Below the pieces are notes generated by a model, which saw only the letters and a program-made list of their open reading frames with translations, ran no database searches and was not told the origin of the DNA. The position numbers were made by a program, and so were the translations under genes. DNA of 64,000 nucleotides, taken from Rhodanobacter denitrificans. Lineage in GTDB: Bacteria; Pseudomonadota; Gammaproteobacteria; Xanthomonadales; Rhodanobacteraceae. Below are positions 27,355-35,588 of the stretch, piece after piece. Numbering within the stretch: the first letter of the stretch is position 1; the number at the start of each line of letters is the position of its first letter. The stretch is taken from positions 2,356,001 to 2,420,000 of the forward strand of contig NC_020541.1 of NCBI RefSeq assembly GCF_000230695.2, written 5' to 3'.

Positions 27355-27705
27355 TCATTCGTTGTATTTGCGGAATGATCCCTTGAAGCGATCTACCGGG
27401 TACTTAGCACCGTTCGCTTCCAACTTTCTTCGAACGACATCGTCGACGTTGATAGCTAAGTCGTGCACCAGATAGGTCAAAAGAATACAGAGGTCGGCAA
27501 CCTCCTCCTCGATCTTGCCGCGAGCCTCGACCGATCGCTTGGCCAGGTCAGCGTCTGGCGTCCATTGAGTGATCTCCGCGAGTTCTGCTGCTTCCACGGC
27601 TAACGCAGTCGAGAGCGTGCGCAAGGTATGGAACTGCTCCCAGTCACGTGCAGACCTGAAATCCAGCACGGATTGCCGTAGTGCAGAATCTTTCAAGATA
27701 CTCAT
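27355..27705 (-). CDS. MazG-like nucleotide pyrophosphohydrolase (dCTPase type)
   Basis: 116-residue all-alpha NTP pyrophosphohydrolase. The metal-binding helices show the family pattern: AVEAAELAEITQW (E-x-x-E) and IEEEVADLCILLTYLVHDL (E-E-x-x-D). RDWEQFHTLRTLSTAL precedes and KLEANGAKYPVDRFKGS closes it. Relatives such as RS21-C6/dCTPP1 hydrolyse dCTP and modified dNTPs to monophosphates. The ATG lies inside the stop of the upstream HNH endonuclease gene (ATGA, 4-base overlap), so the two are translated together. The surrounding DNA is visibly AT-richer than its neighbours, which suggests acquisition. Confidence 0.82.
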   Translation of the reverse strand: MSILKDSALRQSVLDFRSARDWEQFHTLRTLSTALAVEAAELAEITQWTPDADLAKRSVEARGKIEEEVADLCILLTYLVHDLAINVDDVVRRKLEANGAKYPVDRFKGSFRKYNE

Positions 27706-28619
27706 GGCATGAACCTGTTTTCATTGTGCCAGCGCAGGGCGTCACGATCCGGTCGGTCAACGGGCCGCTCTGGCAACAGGGCAAGCTCCTGCCCGTCGAG
27801 GCGGTAATAGGCCTTGCCATTGAAGTATTGATCGCGAATCTTGGAACTGATGCGGATGCGATAGTCCGGTTGGACCGTCACTAGGCCAAGATCAAACAGC
27901 TTATGGAAATCAGAACGTAACAACAGGCCGTTGGAGATGACATGCCGTCCTTGATCGGCATAGGGCCGGATATGTGCAGCCTCCAACACGGGCAACGTTG
28001 ATTCACCCGTCAATGCGCAGCGGCGTGCATATGCATCAAGGACGAGCGTACGGAAGGCTCCTTGACCGAGCCGTCCGCGTTGAAGGTATTCGGCACCATA
28101 ACGAGGTGCATCGTCCTCCACTCCCTTCGCCAAGACAGCCAAAGGCAAGACTGCCTGAATTTCTTGCCAAAGAGCTGCACCCTGCTCGTTCGACGAGTCG
28201 TATTTCTTGCCTCGTACGATCCCAGCCGCGCTGAAATGCTCTTCTACAGGAATCCACAGCTGGCGCGGGAGATAAAAAACGTCAGAAACGACGGTACATC
28301 CAATTGGCTGCTCGACCCCTACCGCAGTATGGGCATTTTCGCCGATCAATTCCGCGAACTGGCGAAGCGACGAGGCCCCATTTCGTTCACCGAAGAAATC
28401 CCAAGCAACTGAAAGTGGCAACTGTGTGAAGTGCGAGAAAAACCCACCTCCAACGATGTGGTTCTGCGGGCGCTTCAACTTGAAAAGGAACGGAGTGCCC
28501 GCTGGCAAATTAGTAAACGGCGCACGCGCTGATGGCTGCCAGAAGTTAACTTCATCAAACGCCCGATCGCTGACGAACTCATACCATTGGTTATCTGTGA
28601 CGCCCAACCAGAATTTCAT
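27702..28619 (-). CDS. HNH endonuclease with N-terminal PUA/EVE-like domain
   Basis: 305 residues. The N-terminal part (MKFWLGVTDNQWYEFVSD, DEVNFWQPS, FLFKLKRPQNHIVGGGFF) looks like a small beta-barrel reader of the PUA/EVE/SRA type; that fold assignment is inference. The C-terminal nuclease has the HNH core: FRTLVLDAYARRCALTGEST, LEAAHIRPYADQGRHV and NGLLLRSDFHKLFDLGLV. Such enzymes often restrict DNA with modified bases. It starts a two-gene operon with the MazG-like hydrolase and sits in an AT-richer islet between the DoxX remnant and fabV. No methyltransferase accompanies it, consistent with modification-dependent cleavage. Confidence 0.8.
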   Translation of the reverse strand: MKFWLGVTDNQWYEFVSDRAFDEVNFWQPSARAPFTNLPAGTPFLFKLKRPQNHIVGGGFFSHFTQLPLSVAWDFFGERNGASSLRQFAELIGENAHTAVGVEQPIGCTVVSDVFYLPRQLWIPVEEHFSAAGIVRGKKYDSSNEQGAALWQEIQAVLPLAVLAKGVEDDAPRYGAEYLQRGRLGQGAFRTLVLDAYARRCALTGESTLPVLEAAHIRPYADQGRHVISNGLLLRSDFHKLFDLGLVTVQPDYRIRISSKIRDQYFNGKAYYRLDGQELALLPERPVDRPDRDALRWHNENRFMP

Positions 28620-28721
28620 GCCGCCCCCGAACGAACGACTCCCTTACCGAGAGCTGTTGGAAGTATGGCCGTATTGACGCAGTCAGTTCATGTCAAGTGG
28701 AGGAGCTGGGTGGCGTGCTTT

Positions 28722-29924
28722 TCAAAGCTCTACGCAATCAAACCGCCGATCCGCCTCCACCTCCGCCTCATAGTCCACATCCGCCCGATCAAACCCGAAC
28801 AGCTGCAAAAACTCGTGCTTGTACCCCGCGTAGTCGGTGATCTGCTTGAGGTTTTCGGTGGTGACGGTGGGCCAGAGGGTTTTGCACGGGATCTGCACGT
28901 CGTCGCGCAGTTCCCAGTCGTCCAGCCGCAGGCGGCCTTCATCGTCGGTGGGTGCAGCTTTTCCATCAGCGCGATAGAGGCGGTCGTGGAACAGGCGGTT
29001 GGCCTGTTCGATCGGGTTTTCGTGGATGCCCTTCTCCTTCATGATCTTGAAGGCGATGGACACGTACAGCGGGATCACCGGGATGGCGGCGCTGGCCTGG
29101 GTGACCACGGACTTCATCACGCCGACGTAGGCGTCGAGGCCGGGGTGGCGGCTGCGCAATTGTTTCGCGGTGTTGTCCAGGTGCTGCTTGGCCTGGCCCA
29201 GGGTGCCGTGCCAGTACATCGGCCAGGTGATCTCGGTGCCGATGTAGCTGTAGGCGACGGTCTTGGCGTGCTCGGCGAGCACGCCGGCGGCGCTCAGCGC
29301 GTCGATCCACAGCGCCCAGTCCTCGCCGCCCATCACGGTGACGGTGTCCTTGATTTCCTGCTCGGTGGCCGGCTCGACGGTGGCCTCGATCACGGTGTCC
29401 TTGTTGGTGTCGACCGAGGTGTTGTGGAACGGCGCGCCGATGGTCTTGAGCGCCGAGCGCACCACTTCGCCGGTGTCCGGCAGCTTGCGCACCGGCGAGG
29501 CCAGCGAGTAGACCACCAGGTCGATCGGGCCGCCCATCTCGTTCTTGATGATCTCGATCGCCTTGGCGCGGGTCTCGTGGGCGAACGCGTCGGCGTTGAT
29601 CGACTTGCTGTACAGGCCGGCGGCTTTGGCCGCCTTGTCGAACGCGGCGGAGTTGTACCAGCCGGCGGTGCCGGTCTTGTCGTGGCTGCTGGGCTTCTCG
29701 AAGAACACGCCGAGCGTGGCCGCGCCGTAGCCGAACGCGGCGGTGATGCGCGAGGCCAGGCCGTAGCCGGTGGAGGCGCCGATCACCAGCACGCGCTTCG
29801 GGCCCTTGGCCTTGTCGTGGCCCGCGGCCTGGGTGACCTTGATCTGGTCGAGCACGTTGCGCTCGCAACCGACCGGGTGGGCGGTGATGCAGATGAAACC
29901 GCGGACTTTGGGCTTGATGATCAC
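28722..29924 (-). CDS. fabV: Trans-2-enoyl-ACP reductase FabV
   Basis: 400-residue NADH-dependent enoyl reductase of type II fatty acid synthesis, the triclosan-resistant alternative to FabI. Visible: the N-terminal [16 protein letters not shown], the nucleotide-binding [28 protein letters not shown], and the family-specific Y-x8-K active site in [13 protein letters not shown]. The C-terminus [16 protein letters not shown] is also typical. A GTG start at 29924 with AGGAG seven bases upstream gives the exact family N-terminus; a longer in-frame start is not supported. Monocistronic, it is essential if no FabI exists in the genome. Confidence 0.93.
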   Translation of the reverse strand: MIIKPKVRGFICITAHPVGCERNVLDQIKVTQAAGHDKAKGPKRVLVIGASTGYGLASRITAAFGYGAATLGVFFEKPSSHDKTGTAGWYNSAAFDKAAKAAGLYSKSINADAFAHETRAKAIEIIKNEMGGPIDLVVYSLASPVRKLPDTGEVVRSALKTIGAPFHNTSVDTNKDTVIEATVEPATEQEIKDTVTVMGGEDWALWIDALSAAGVLAEHAKTVAYSYIGTEITWPMYWHGTLGQAKQHLDNTAKQLRSRHPGLDAYVGVMKSVVTQASAAIPVIPLYVSIAFKIMKEKGIHENPIEQANRLFHDRLYRADGKAAPTDDEGRLRLDDWELRDDVQIPCKTLWPTVTTENLKQITDYAGYKHEFLQLFGFDRADVDYEAEVEADRRFDCVEL

Positions 29925-30025
29925 TCGGGGCTCCTGCTGGTATTCGGATGCTGATGGGCAGTTCGTCATATTAACCAAGCGGGGCGGCCATGCGCTGCCG
30001 TAGGGTCCTGTTCCCTGCTTTTGAT

Positions 30026-30155
30026 CGTCATCCCGGCGCAGGCCGGGATCGCACTGGCTGTCGCAGACGGCTCGTTGGATAACCGCCCCGTTGCCGAAGT
30101 GCGATTACCAGCTTCGCTGTTGAAAAGCTCCTCCGGCCTGCGCCGGAATGACGGC
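30026..30155. repeat. Inverted repeat pair, REPIN-like family B
   Basis: GTCATCCCGGCGCAGGCCGGGATC begins at about 30027 (each arm is itself a hairpin). Its inverted partner TCCGGCCTGCGCCGGAATGAC is at 30133-30153. The pair encloses about 80 bases and fills the gap between fabV and cutC. The sequence strongly resembles REP elements common in Xanthomonadales genomes. Confidence 0.8.
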
Positions 30156-30203
30156 GCGGGGGAGCGAGGTGCTTCGAAGGATCGTCTCTCGACTGAAATC
30201 CAC

Positions 30204-30947
30204 TCAGAACCTTGTCGCGCGTTGCGCCGCGGTTGCCAGCGCCGTAGCCATGGCGCGCACCTGCTCGGCATCGCTGCGCAGCTCGCCGCTTTCCATGTCG
30301 GACAGCAGCGCCCGGCGGTGCCGCATGGCGGATGGCAGATGGTGCTTGGCGGAGGCGTGGAATTCGCGCGCGCCGGTGGCGGCGGCGAGCGCCGCGATGT
30401 TCTGCGCGGTGATGCCGGCGCCGGGCATCACCGCAAGACGCCCGGCGGCCTGCGTCACCAGCTCGCGGATCAGCGTGGCGCCGTCCACCGCGCTGGCCTG
30501 CGCGCCCGAGGTCAGCACGCGCTCGCAGCCGAGCGCGATCAGGTCATCCAGTGACGACGACGGGTCACGCGCGAGGTCGAAGGCGCGGTGGAAGGTGACG
30601 CCCATGGTGCCGGCGGCGGCGATCAGCGTGCGGCAGCGCGGCATGTCGACCTCGCCATTCGCATCGAGCACGCCGAGCACCACGCCGTCGCAGCCCAGCG
30701 CGCCGCAGGCTTCGATGTCGCGCCGCATCGTTTCGCATTCCAGCTCGCTGTAGAGGAAGTCGCCGGCGCGCGGGCGGATCAGCACGACCAGCGGGATGCG
30801 CAGGCGTTCGCGGACCAGCGCGATCTGCGCGTGCGACGGCGTGAGGCCGCCCAGTTCCAGCGCCGTGCAGAGTTCGACCCGCCCCGCTCCGCCCTCTTGC
30901 GCGGCCAGCGCGGAGGCGACCGAATTGGCGGCGATCTCAAGCATCAT
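30204..30947 (-). CDS. cutC: Copper homeostasis protein CutC
   Basis: 247-residue TIM-barrel protein. CutC hallmarks: LEIAANSVASALAAQEGGAGRVELC, LGGLTPSHAQIALV, LVVLIRPRAGDFLYSE, VTFHRAFDLA, CERVLTSGAQASA, LAVMPGAGI and FHASAKHH. The physiological role in copper handling is debated; the family is cytoplasmic. ATG at 30947 is chosen over a TTG two codons earlier; no good ribosome-binding site is visible. The start is 13 bases from the end of the upstream asparaginase gene, so they are probably one operon. Confidence 0.9.
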   Translation of the reverse strand: MMLEIAANSVASALAAQEGGAGRVELCTALELGGLTPSHAQIALVRERLRIPLVVLIRPRAGDFLYSELECETMRRDIEACGALGCDGVVLGVLDANGEVDMPRCRTLIAAAGTMGVTFHRAFDLARDPSSSLDDLIALGCERVLTSGAQASAVDGATLIRELVTQAAGRLAVMPGAGITAQNIAALAAATGAREFHASAKHHLPSAMRHRRALLSDMESGELRSDAEQVRAMATALATAAQRATRF

Positions 30948-30959
30948 GGGCAAGCGGGA

Positions 30960-32009
30960 TCATGAATAGCTCGTCGCGTAGACGCTTGGCGAGGGGATCA
31001 GGGTGTCCTGCTTCTTCGCATCGCATACCGCGTAGGAGAAGCCGTGCTGGATGGCGTAGGCGCCGACCTCGCCGTCGCGGTTCATGGCGAGGAAGCCGAC
31101 CTGCAGGGTCTTGGAGGCTTCCGGGCGCTTCTTGACGATGCGCATCACCGCCTCCTTGCAGGCCTCGTGCGGCGAGCGGCCCTGGCGCATCAGTTCGACC
31201 ACCAGGAAGCTGCCGGCGTTGCGGATCACTTCCTCGCCGACGCCGGTGGAGGTGGCGCCGCCGACCTCGCCGTCGACGTACAGGCCGGCGCCGATGATCG
31301 GGCTGTCGCCGACGCGGCCGTGCAGCTTCCACGCCATGCCGCTGGTGGTGCAGGCGCCGGCCAGGCGGCCGTGCGCGTCGATGGCCAGCATGCCGATGGT
31401 GTCGTGGTTGTTCGCCCCGCCGGGCATGCCGGGGGCGCCGCCCTTGCCGTAGTCGTGCACTTCGCTGTTGATCGAGGGCTGGTACTTCGCCGTCTTCAGC
31501 CATTCGTGCCAGGCCTGCTCGGCTTCGGGCGTGAGCAGGTCCTGCTTCCTGAAGCCCTGCTCCAGCGCGAACTGCAGCGCGCCCTCGCCGACCAGCAGCA
31601 CATGCGGCGTGCGTTCCATCACCCGCCGCGCCACCGAGATCGGATGCTCGATGTGCTCCAGGGCGGCCACCGCGCCGCAGCTGCCGTCGGCGTCCATGAT
31701 GCTGGCGTCGAGGGTGACGTGGCCGTCGCGATCCGGGTAGCCGCCCTTGCCGACGCTATGGTTCTTCAGGTCCGACTCGGGTACCTGCACGCCGGTCTCG
31801 ACCGCATCCAGCGCATGGCCGCCCTGGCCCAGGATCGCCCAGGCCGCGCGGTTCGCGGCGACGCCGAAGTCCCAGGTCGAGACGACCCGTGCCGCCGACG
31901 CCTTCGTCCCCCGCGCCGCCGGCCCGGCGACCCCGCTGCCTGCCCACGCCAGCAGCGGCGCCGAAGCGCCGAGCAGGGATGCCTTGAGGAAACGCCGGCG
32001 ATCAGTCAT
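30960..32009 (-). CDS. N4-(beta-N-acetylglucosaminyl)-L-asparaginase (glycosylasparaginase)
   Basis: 349-residue Ntn hydrolase. A twin-arginine signal (MTDRRRFLKASLLGASAPLLA) indicates Tat export. The mature protein has STWDFGVAANRAAW, GGHALDAVETGV and DASIMDADGSCGAVAAL. The autocatalytic cleavage site is in NNHDTIGMLAIDAHG, where Thr becomes the N-terminal nucleophile. GMAWKLHGRVGDSPIIGAG follows. The enzyme cleaves the GlcNAc-Asn bond of glycoprotein fragments or related asparaginyl bonds. It lies just upstream of cutC. A plain L-asparaginase of the plant type is the closest alternative. Confidence 0.88.
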   Translation of the reverse strand: MTDRRRFLKASLLGASAPLLAWAGSGVAGPAARGTKASAARVVSTWDFGVAANRAAWAILGQGGHALDAVETGVQVPESDLKNHSVGKGGYPDRDGHVTLDASIMDADGSCGAVAALEHIEHPISVARRVMERTPHVLLVGEGALQFALEQGFRKQDLLTPEAEQAWHEWLKTAKYQPSINSEVHDYGKGGAPGMPGGANNHDTIGMLAIDAHGRLAGACTTSGMAWKLHGRVGDSPIIGAGLYVDGEVGGATSTGVGEEVIRNAGSFLVVELMRQGRSPHEACKEAVMRIVKKRPEASKTLQVGFLAMNRDGEVGAYAIQHGFSYAVCDAKKQDTLIPSPSVYATSYS

Positions 32010-32037
32010 GGCCTACTCCGCAGTCCGGAAACAAAAA

Positions 32038-32060
32038 AACCCCGCACAGGATGCGGGGTT
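32038..32060 (-). terminator. Rho-independent terminator of the cold shock gene
   Basis: AACCCCGCA (32038-32046) pairs with TGCGGGGTT (32052-32060) across a 5-nt loop. On the minus strand the hairpin is followed by TTTTTTTGTTT, a textbook intrinsic terminator 32 bases after the cold shock gene. Confidence 0.9.
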
Positions 32061-32092
32061 TCGCTTTTGCTTTACAACGTTTGTCTGGCTGA

Positions 32093-32296
32093 TCAGGCGG
32101 GTTCGACTGCCGACGCCTGGGCGCCCTTCGGGCCCTGGGTCACTTCGAACTGCACGCGCTGACCTTCCTGCAGGCTGCGGAAGCCCTTGGAGTTGATCGC
32201 CGAAAAATGGACGAACACGTCCGCACTGCCGTCCTCGGGTGCGATGAAGCCGAAACCCTTGGCATCGTTGAACCATTTGACCGTACCGAAACTCAT
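32093..32296 (-). CDS. Cold shock domain protein (CspA family)
   Basis: 67-residue OB-fold RNA chaperone. It has RNP1 [11 protein letters not shown] and RNP2 VFVHFSAIN, with the family start [11 protein letters not shown] and end [14 protein letters not shown]. It binds single-stranded nucleic acid and melts mRNA structure in the cytoplasm. The ATG at 32296 gives the canonical N-terminus. An upstream leader of about 90 bases precedes it if the proposed promoter is right. A clear terminator follows, so it is transcribed alone. Confidence 0.92.
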   Translation of the reverse strand: MSFGTVKWFNDAKGFGFIAPEDGSADVFVHFSAINSKGFRSLQEGQRVQFEVTQGPKGAQASAVEPA

Positions 32297-32386
32297 TTGA
32301 GCGAACCTCTGGATCCATGGAATGGGTGCGCCAGGAACTGCGCTGAACCACAGTTCTCCCCTTGGGTTCGCCGCCCCGGCCGGCGC

Positions 32387-32416
32387 AAAGTAGCAATATG
32401 TGAAGGCCGAACGCAA
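32387..32416 (-). promoter_or_regulatory. Possible sigma-70 promoter of the cold shock gene
   Basis: On the minus strand TTGCGT (32416-32411) and TACTTT (32392-32387) are separated by 18 bases. They lie about 90 bases upstream of the cold shock start codon. The match is fair, not strong. Confidence 0.35.
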
Positions 32417-32456
32417 TACGAAAATGTCCCGCCAGTGCACAAATTCGCCGCGGCGC

Positions 32457-33218
32457 TCAATTTCCCGGCAGGGCGGCGAGGATGCGCGGCACCTCGGCGG
32501 TGGCCGCCGCCAGGTGGGCGAAGATTTCCTCGATGCTGATCTCCGCCTGGTCGCCGCAGCCGGCGGCGAAATTCGCCACCAGCGCCAGGCAGGCGTATTC
32601 CAGCGCCAGCTCGCGCGCCAGCACGGCTTCGGGCATGCCGGTCATGCCGACCAGGTCGCAGCCGTCGCGCTTCATGCGGGCGATCTCGGCGCGGGTTTCC
32701 AGCCGCGGCCCCTGGGTGGCGCCGTAGCAGCCGCCATCGACCACCTCGACGCCCGCCGCGCGCGCCGCCGCCAGCAGTTGCCGGCGCAGCGCTTCGGTGT
32801 ACGGCTCGCTGAAGTCGATGTGCCTCACCTCGGCGCCCTCGACGTCGCAGTAGCTGGTGATGCGGCCGTGGGTGTAGTCGATCAGCTGGTCGGGCACCAC
32901 GATCACCCGCGGCCCCATGTCGCCGCGGATGCCGCCCACCGCGTTGACCCCGACCACCCGGCGCGCGCCCAGGCTGTGCAGCGCCCACAGATTGGCGCGG
33001 TAGTTCACCCGGTGCGGCGGCAGCGTGTGGCTCTCGCCGTGGCGGGCCAGGAAGGCCACCCGCTTGCGGGCGAAATCGCCGAGCACCACGTCGCCCGAAG
33101 CGGGCCCGTAGGGCGTGTCGACCGCCTGTCGCGTGGCGTTTTCCAGGCCCGGGAAGTTGTACAGGCCGCTGCCGCCGATGACGGCGAGGTCGAGGGGGGC
33201 CTGGTCAGGGTGAGGCAT
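32457..33218 (-). CDS. S-methyl-5'-thioinosine / S-methyl-5'-thioadenosine phosphorylase
   Basis: 253-residue purine phosphorylase of the MTAP family. Features: [16 protein letters not shown], phosphate-binding [45 protein letters not shown], and [16 protein letters not shown] with [18 protein letters not shown]. In Pseudomonas and Xanthomonads close homologues prefer methylthioinosine, in the methionine-salvage route; specificity here is inference. The start 33218 gives the normal N-terminus; a longer frame runs into repeat A copy 2. hpt lies just beyond that repeat in the same direction. Confidence 0.87.
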   Translation of the reverse strand: MPHPDQAPLDLAVIGGSGLYNFPGLENATRQAVDTPYGPASGDVVLGDFARKRVAFLARHGESHTLPPHRVNYRANLWALHSLGARRVVGVNAVGGIRGDMGPRVIVVPDQLIDYTHGRITSYCDVEGAEVRHIDFSEPYTEALRRQLLAAARAAGVEVVDGGCYGATQGPRLETRAEIARMKRDGCDLVGMTGMPEAVLARELALEYACLALVANFAAGCGDQAEISIEEIFAHLAAATAEVPRILAALPGN

Positions 33219-33267
33219 CGTGATGATCCATGTCCGGGTGAAGCCAACGGGGGGAACCTGCTTTGCC

Positions 33268-33374
33268 CCCTCCCCTGCACAGCAGGGGAGGGTTGGGGTG
33301 GGGTCGCTCTTGATCTTCAAGTCAAAGGCAAGAGCTTTACCCCCTCCCGGCCTCCCCCTGCAAGCAGGGGGAGG
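33268..33374. repeat. Twin-hairpin REPIN-like element, family A copy 2
   Basis: CCCTCCCCTGC (33268-33278) pairs with GCAGGGGAGGG (33282-33292), and CCTCCCCCTGC (33351-33361) with GCAGGGGGAGG (33364-33374). The intervening 58 bases match the reverse complement of the middle of copy 1 at 18040-18149 (shared TTGGGGTGGGGTCGCTCTT). It separates hpt from the methylthioinosine phosphorylase gene. Confidence 0.85.
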
Positions 33375-33383
33375 AGCAAAACC

Positions 33384-33947
33384 CTATTCCGCGCTCTCGG
33401 CTTTCAAGGCATAGATCCCCGGCAAATTGCGGCCCTGCTCGTAGTAGTCCATGCCGTAGCCGAACACGTAGCGATCGGGCAGTTCGACACCGTTGAAATC
33501 CGACGCGATGCCTTCGACCAGGCGGTCGTGCCGCTTGGTGCACAGGCTGGCGATCAGCACGCGCTTCGCGCCGCGCCGGTAGCAGTCGTCGCGCACCGCC
33601 TTCAGCGTGTGGCCTTCGTCGAGGATGTCGTCGACCAGCAGCACCGTGCGGCCGGCCAGCTGCACCGCCGGCTCGCGCAGCCAGTGCAGCTCGCTGCCGC
33701 TGGTGGCGCCGCGGTAGCGGGTGGCGTGCACGTAGTCGAACTCGAGGTCAGTGCGGATCGCCAGCGCCAGATGCCCGGCGAAGATCAGCGCGCCGTTCAT
33801 CACGGTGAGGAACACCGCGCGCTCGCCGTCCAGCGCGGCGTCGATCTGCCGGCCCAGGTCGGCGATCACGCTTTCCAGCGTGGCGCGGTCGTGCAGCAGT
33901 TCGGCCTGCGCCAAGGCGTCGGCCAGGGAAGGGATTGGGGTGTTCAT
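33384..33947 (-). CDS. hpt: Hypoxanthine-guanine phosphoribosyltransferase
   Basis: 187-residue type I phosphoribosyltransferase of purine salvage: hypoxanthine or guanine plus PRPP gives IMP or GMP. The PRPP motif is VLLVDDILDEGHTL; VFLTVMNGALIFAGHLA and FDYVHATRYRG precede it. RVLIASLCTKRHDR and PDRYVFGYGMDYYEQGRNLPGIYAL are typical of Hpt. The ATG lies inside the nagZ stop (ATGA), so it is coupled to nagZ. Next to the methylthioinosine phosphorylase it makes a functional link: the hypoxanthine released could be recycled here. Confidence 0.92.
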   Translation of the reverse strand: MNTPIPSLADALAQAELLHDRATLESVIADLGRQIDAALDGERAVFLTVMNGALIFAGHLALAIRTDLEFDYVHATRYRGATSGSELHWLREPAVQLAGRTVLLVDDILDEGHTLKAVRDDCYRRGAKRVLIASLCTKRHDRLVEGIASDFNGVELPDRYVFGYGMDYYEQGRNLPGIYALKAESAE

Positions 33948-34960
33948 GCAGTTCCTTGGTCAACGTGCAGTGCCGTGATGCGCGCGACGAAGCGGTCGCG
34001 CTGCGGGTTGTCCAGAAGGCCGGCCCAGCTGGAACCCAACGACCCGCGCAGGGCGGCCAGTGGCGGCGGCACCGGCGAGGCGTCGGCCGGCAACGCGGCA
34101 ATCGCCTCGTCCACCACCTCGGGGAAGCAGGCCAGCACCAGGTCGCAGCCGGCATCCAGGTGCGCGCGCACGCGCTCGCCCACGCTGCCGGCGGCACCGG
34201 CGGCGGCCATGCTGATGTCGTCGCTGACCACCGCGCCGGCGAAACCCAGCTCGCCGCGCAGGATCTGTTCGATCCACACCTTCGAGTAGCCGGCCGGCCT
34301 GCTGTCCACCGCCGGATAGGTGACGTGCGCCATCATCACCGCCTCGACCCGCGCCTCGATGCACTCGGCGAACGGCAGCAGGTCGTCGCGGCGGATCTGC
34401 TCCAGGCTGCGCCGGTCGATCGCCGGCGCCTTGTGCGTGTCGGTGGCGACCGAGCCGTGCCCCGGAAAATGCTTGAGCACCGCCGCCATGCCGCCCAGGT
34501 GCATGCCGCGCACGTAGGCCTGGCCCAGCTCGGCGGTCACCGCCGGATCGGCGTGAAACGCGCGCAAGCCGATCGCGGCATTGCCGCGGGCCAGGTCCAC
34601 CACCGGCGCGAAACTGAAATCGACGCCGCTGGCGCGCAGCTCGCTGGCCATCACCCAGGCGTGCTCCTCGGCCAGGCGGACCGCCTCGGCGGGGTCGCGG
34701 TCGTAGACCGCGCCGATCGCAGCCAGCGGTGGCAGGCGGGTGAAGCCGTCACGGAAGCGCTGCACTGGGCCGCCTTCCTGGTCCACCGCGATCAGCAGGT
34801 CGTCGCCGCCGGCCTCGCGGATCGCCTCGCACAGCGCGATCAGCTGTTTGCGCGAGGCGTAGTTGCGCGCGAACAGCAGCACCCCCGCCACACCCGGCGA
34901 AGCGAGCCAGCGTTTCTCGCGTTCGGCCAGTTCCAGCGCGGCCACGCCGATCATCAGCAT
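33944..34960 (-). CDS. nagZ: Beta-N-acetylhexosaminidase NagZ
   Basis: 338-residue family 3 glycoside hydrolase that removes GlcNAc from GlcNAc-anhydroMurNAc peptides in peptidoglycan recycling. Motifs in order: GVLLFARNYASRKQL, LLIAVDQEGGPVQRF, VDFSFAPVVDLA, KHFPGHGSVATDTHKA (catalytic loop), MMAHVTYPAVD and GAVVSDDISMAAA. It is cytoplasmic. The start at 34960 overlaps the end of the CYTH gene by 7 bases; a second ATG at 34954 is an alternative. The order CYTH-nagZ-hpt with overlaps shows a tight operon. Confidence 0.93.
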   Translation of the reverse strand: MLMIGVAALELAEREKRWLASPGVAGVLLFARNYASRKQLIALCEAIREAGGDDLLIAVDQEGGPVQRFRDGFTRLPPLAAIGAVYDRDPAEAVRLAEEHAWVMASELRASGVDFSFAPVVDLARGNAAIGLRAFHADPAVTAELGQAYVRGMHLGGMAAVLKHFPGHGSVATDTHKAPAIDRRSLEQIRRDDLLPFAECIEARVEAVMMAHVTYPAVDSRPAGYSKVWIEQILRGELGFAGAVVSDDISMAAAGAAGSVGERVRAHLDAGCDLVLACFPEVVDEAIAALPADASPVPPPLAALRGSLGSSWAGLLDNPQRDRFVARITALHVDQGTA

Positions 34961-35475
34961 GCGGCATCCTCCGCGGCGCGCTCCGCCGGCGACCACAGCC
35001 GGTACGGATGCGCGATCAGGTTGACGTTGTAGTAGCGCGCCAGCGCGCTCACCTCGCGGCCCAGCCATGGCGGGCGCGGGAACGGCGCGTCGACCGCCGA
35101 CAGCTCGACCTCGGCCACCACCAGGCCCGCGTTGTCACCCGCGAACTCGTCGACCTCGAACAGTGTGCCGTCGACCCGCACGTGATGGCGCGTCTTCTCC
35201 AGCACGCCGTTGCACAGCGTGACCAGCATGGTCTGCGCCTCGTCGGGCGGGATCGGATACTCGAACTCGGCCCGCGCGATGGCGAGCGTGGCGGCCTTGA
35301 TGTTGAGCCACGCGCGCGCGCCCGCCACGCGCACACGCACCGACGCATGCGCCAGCCCGGCGCGCAGCGCCTGCGCATCCACCAGGTAGCCCTGCGCCAT
35401 CGGCTCGCTGCGCTCGACCTGCGCGTGCCAACTGTCGTCGCGCAACAGGAATTTCCTCTCGATCTCTACAGGCAC
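34954..35475 (-). CDS. CYTH-domain protein (triphosphate tunnel metalloenzyme)
   Basis: 173-residue CYTH/TTM protein. The signature E-x-E-x-K is in MPVEIERKFLL. Basic and acidic strands lining the tunnel follow: VRVRVAGARAWLNIKAA, RAEFEYPIP, EKTRHHVRVDGTLFEVDEF and LVVAEVELSAVDAPFP. Bacterial members hydrolyse inorganic triphosphate; some act as class IV adenylate cyclases. Which applies here is open. It heads the overlapping CYTH-nagZ-hpt gene set. Confidence 0.87.
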   Translation of the reverse strand: MPVEIERKFLLRDDSWHAQVERSEPMAQGYLVDAQALRAGLAHASVRVRVAGARAWLNIKAATLAIARAEFEYPIPPDEAQTMLVTLCNGVLEKTRHHVRVDGTLFEVDEFAGDNAGLVVAEVELSAVDAPFPRPPWLGREVSALARYYNVNLIAHPYRLWSPAERAAEDAAC

Positions 35476-35525
35476 GGACAGACGCTCTCAGCCAATGACA
35501 AAAGCCGGATGAAGCGAGGCTTCAT

Positions 35526-35588
35526 CGAAGAGTGCGGCCATGGATGGCCGCTTCTTGATCTTCGCATTCACGGACGAATGCACAAGCA
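35526..35588. repeat. Two-hairpin repeat, family C copy 1
   Basis: In reverse complement the region reads a GCATTCGTCCGTGAATGC hairpin, then GAAGATCAAGAAGC, then GGCCATCCATGGCC. The same order, with GATCAAGAAGC, recurs at 60656-60717 and, more divergent, at 60718-60783. It fills the gap between the CYTH gene and rlmD. Confidence 0.75.
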
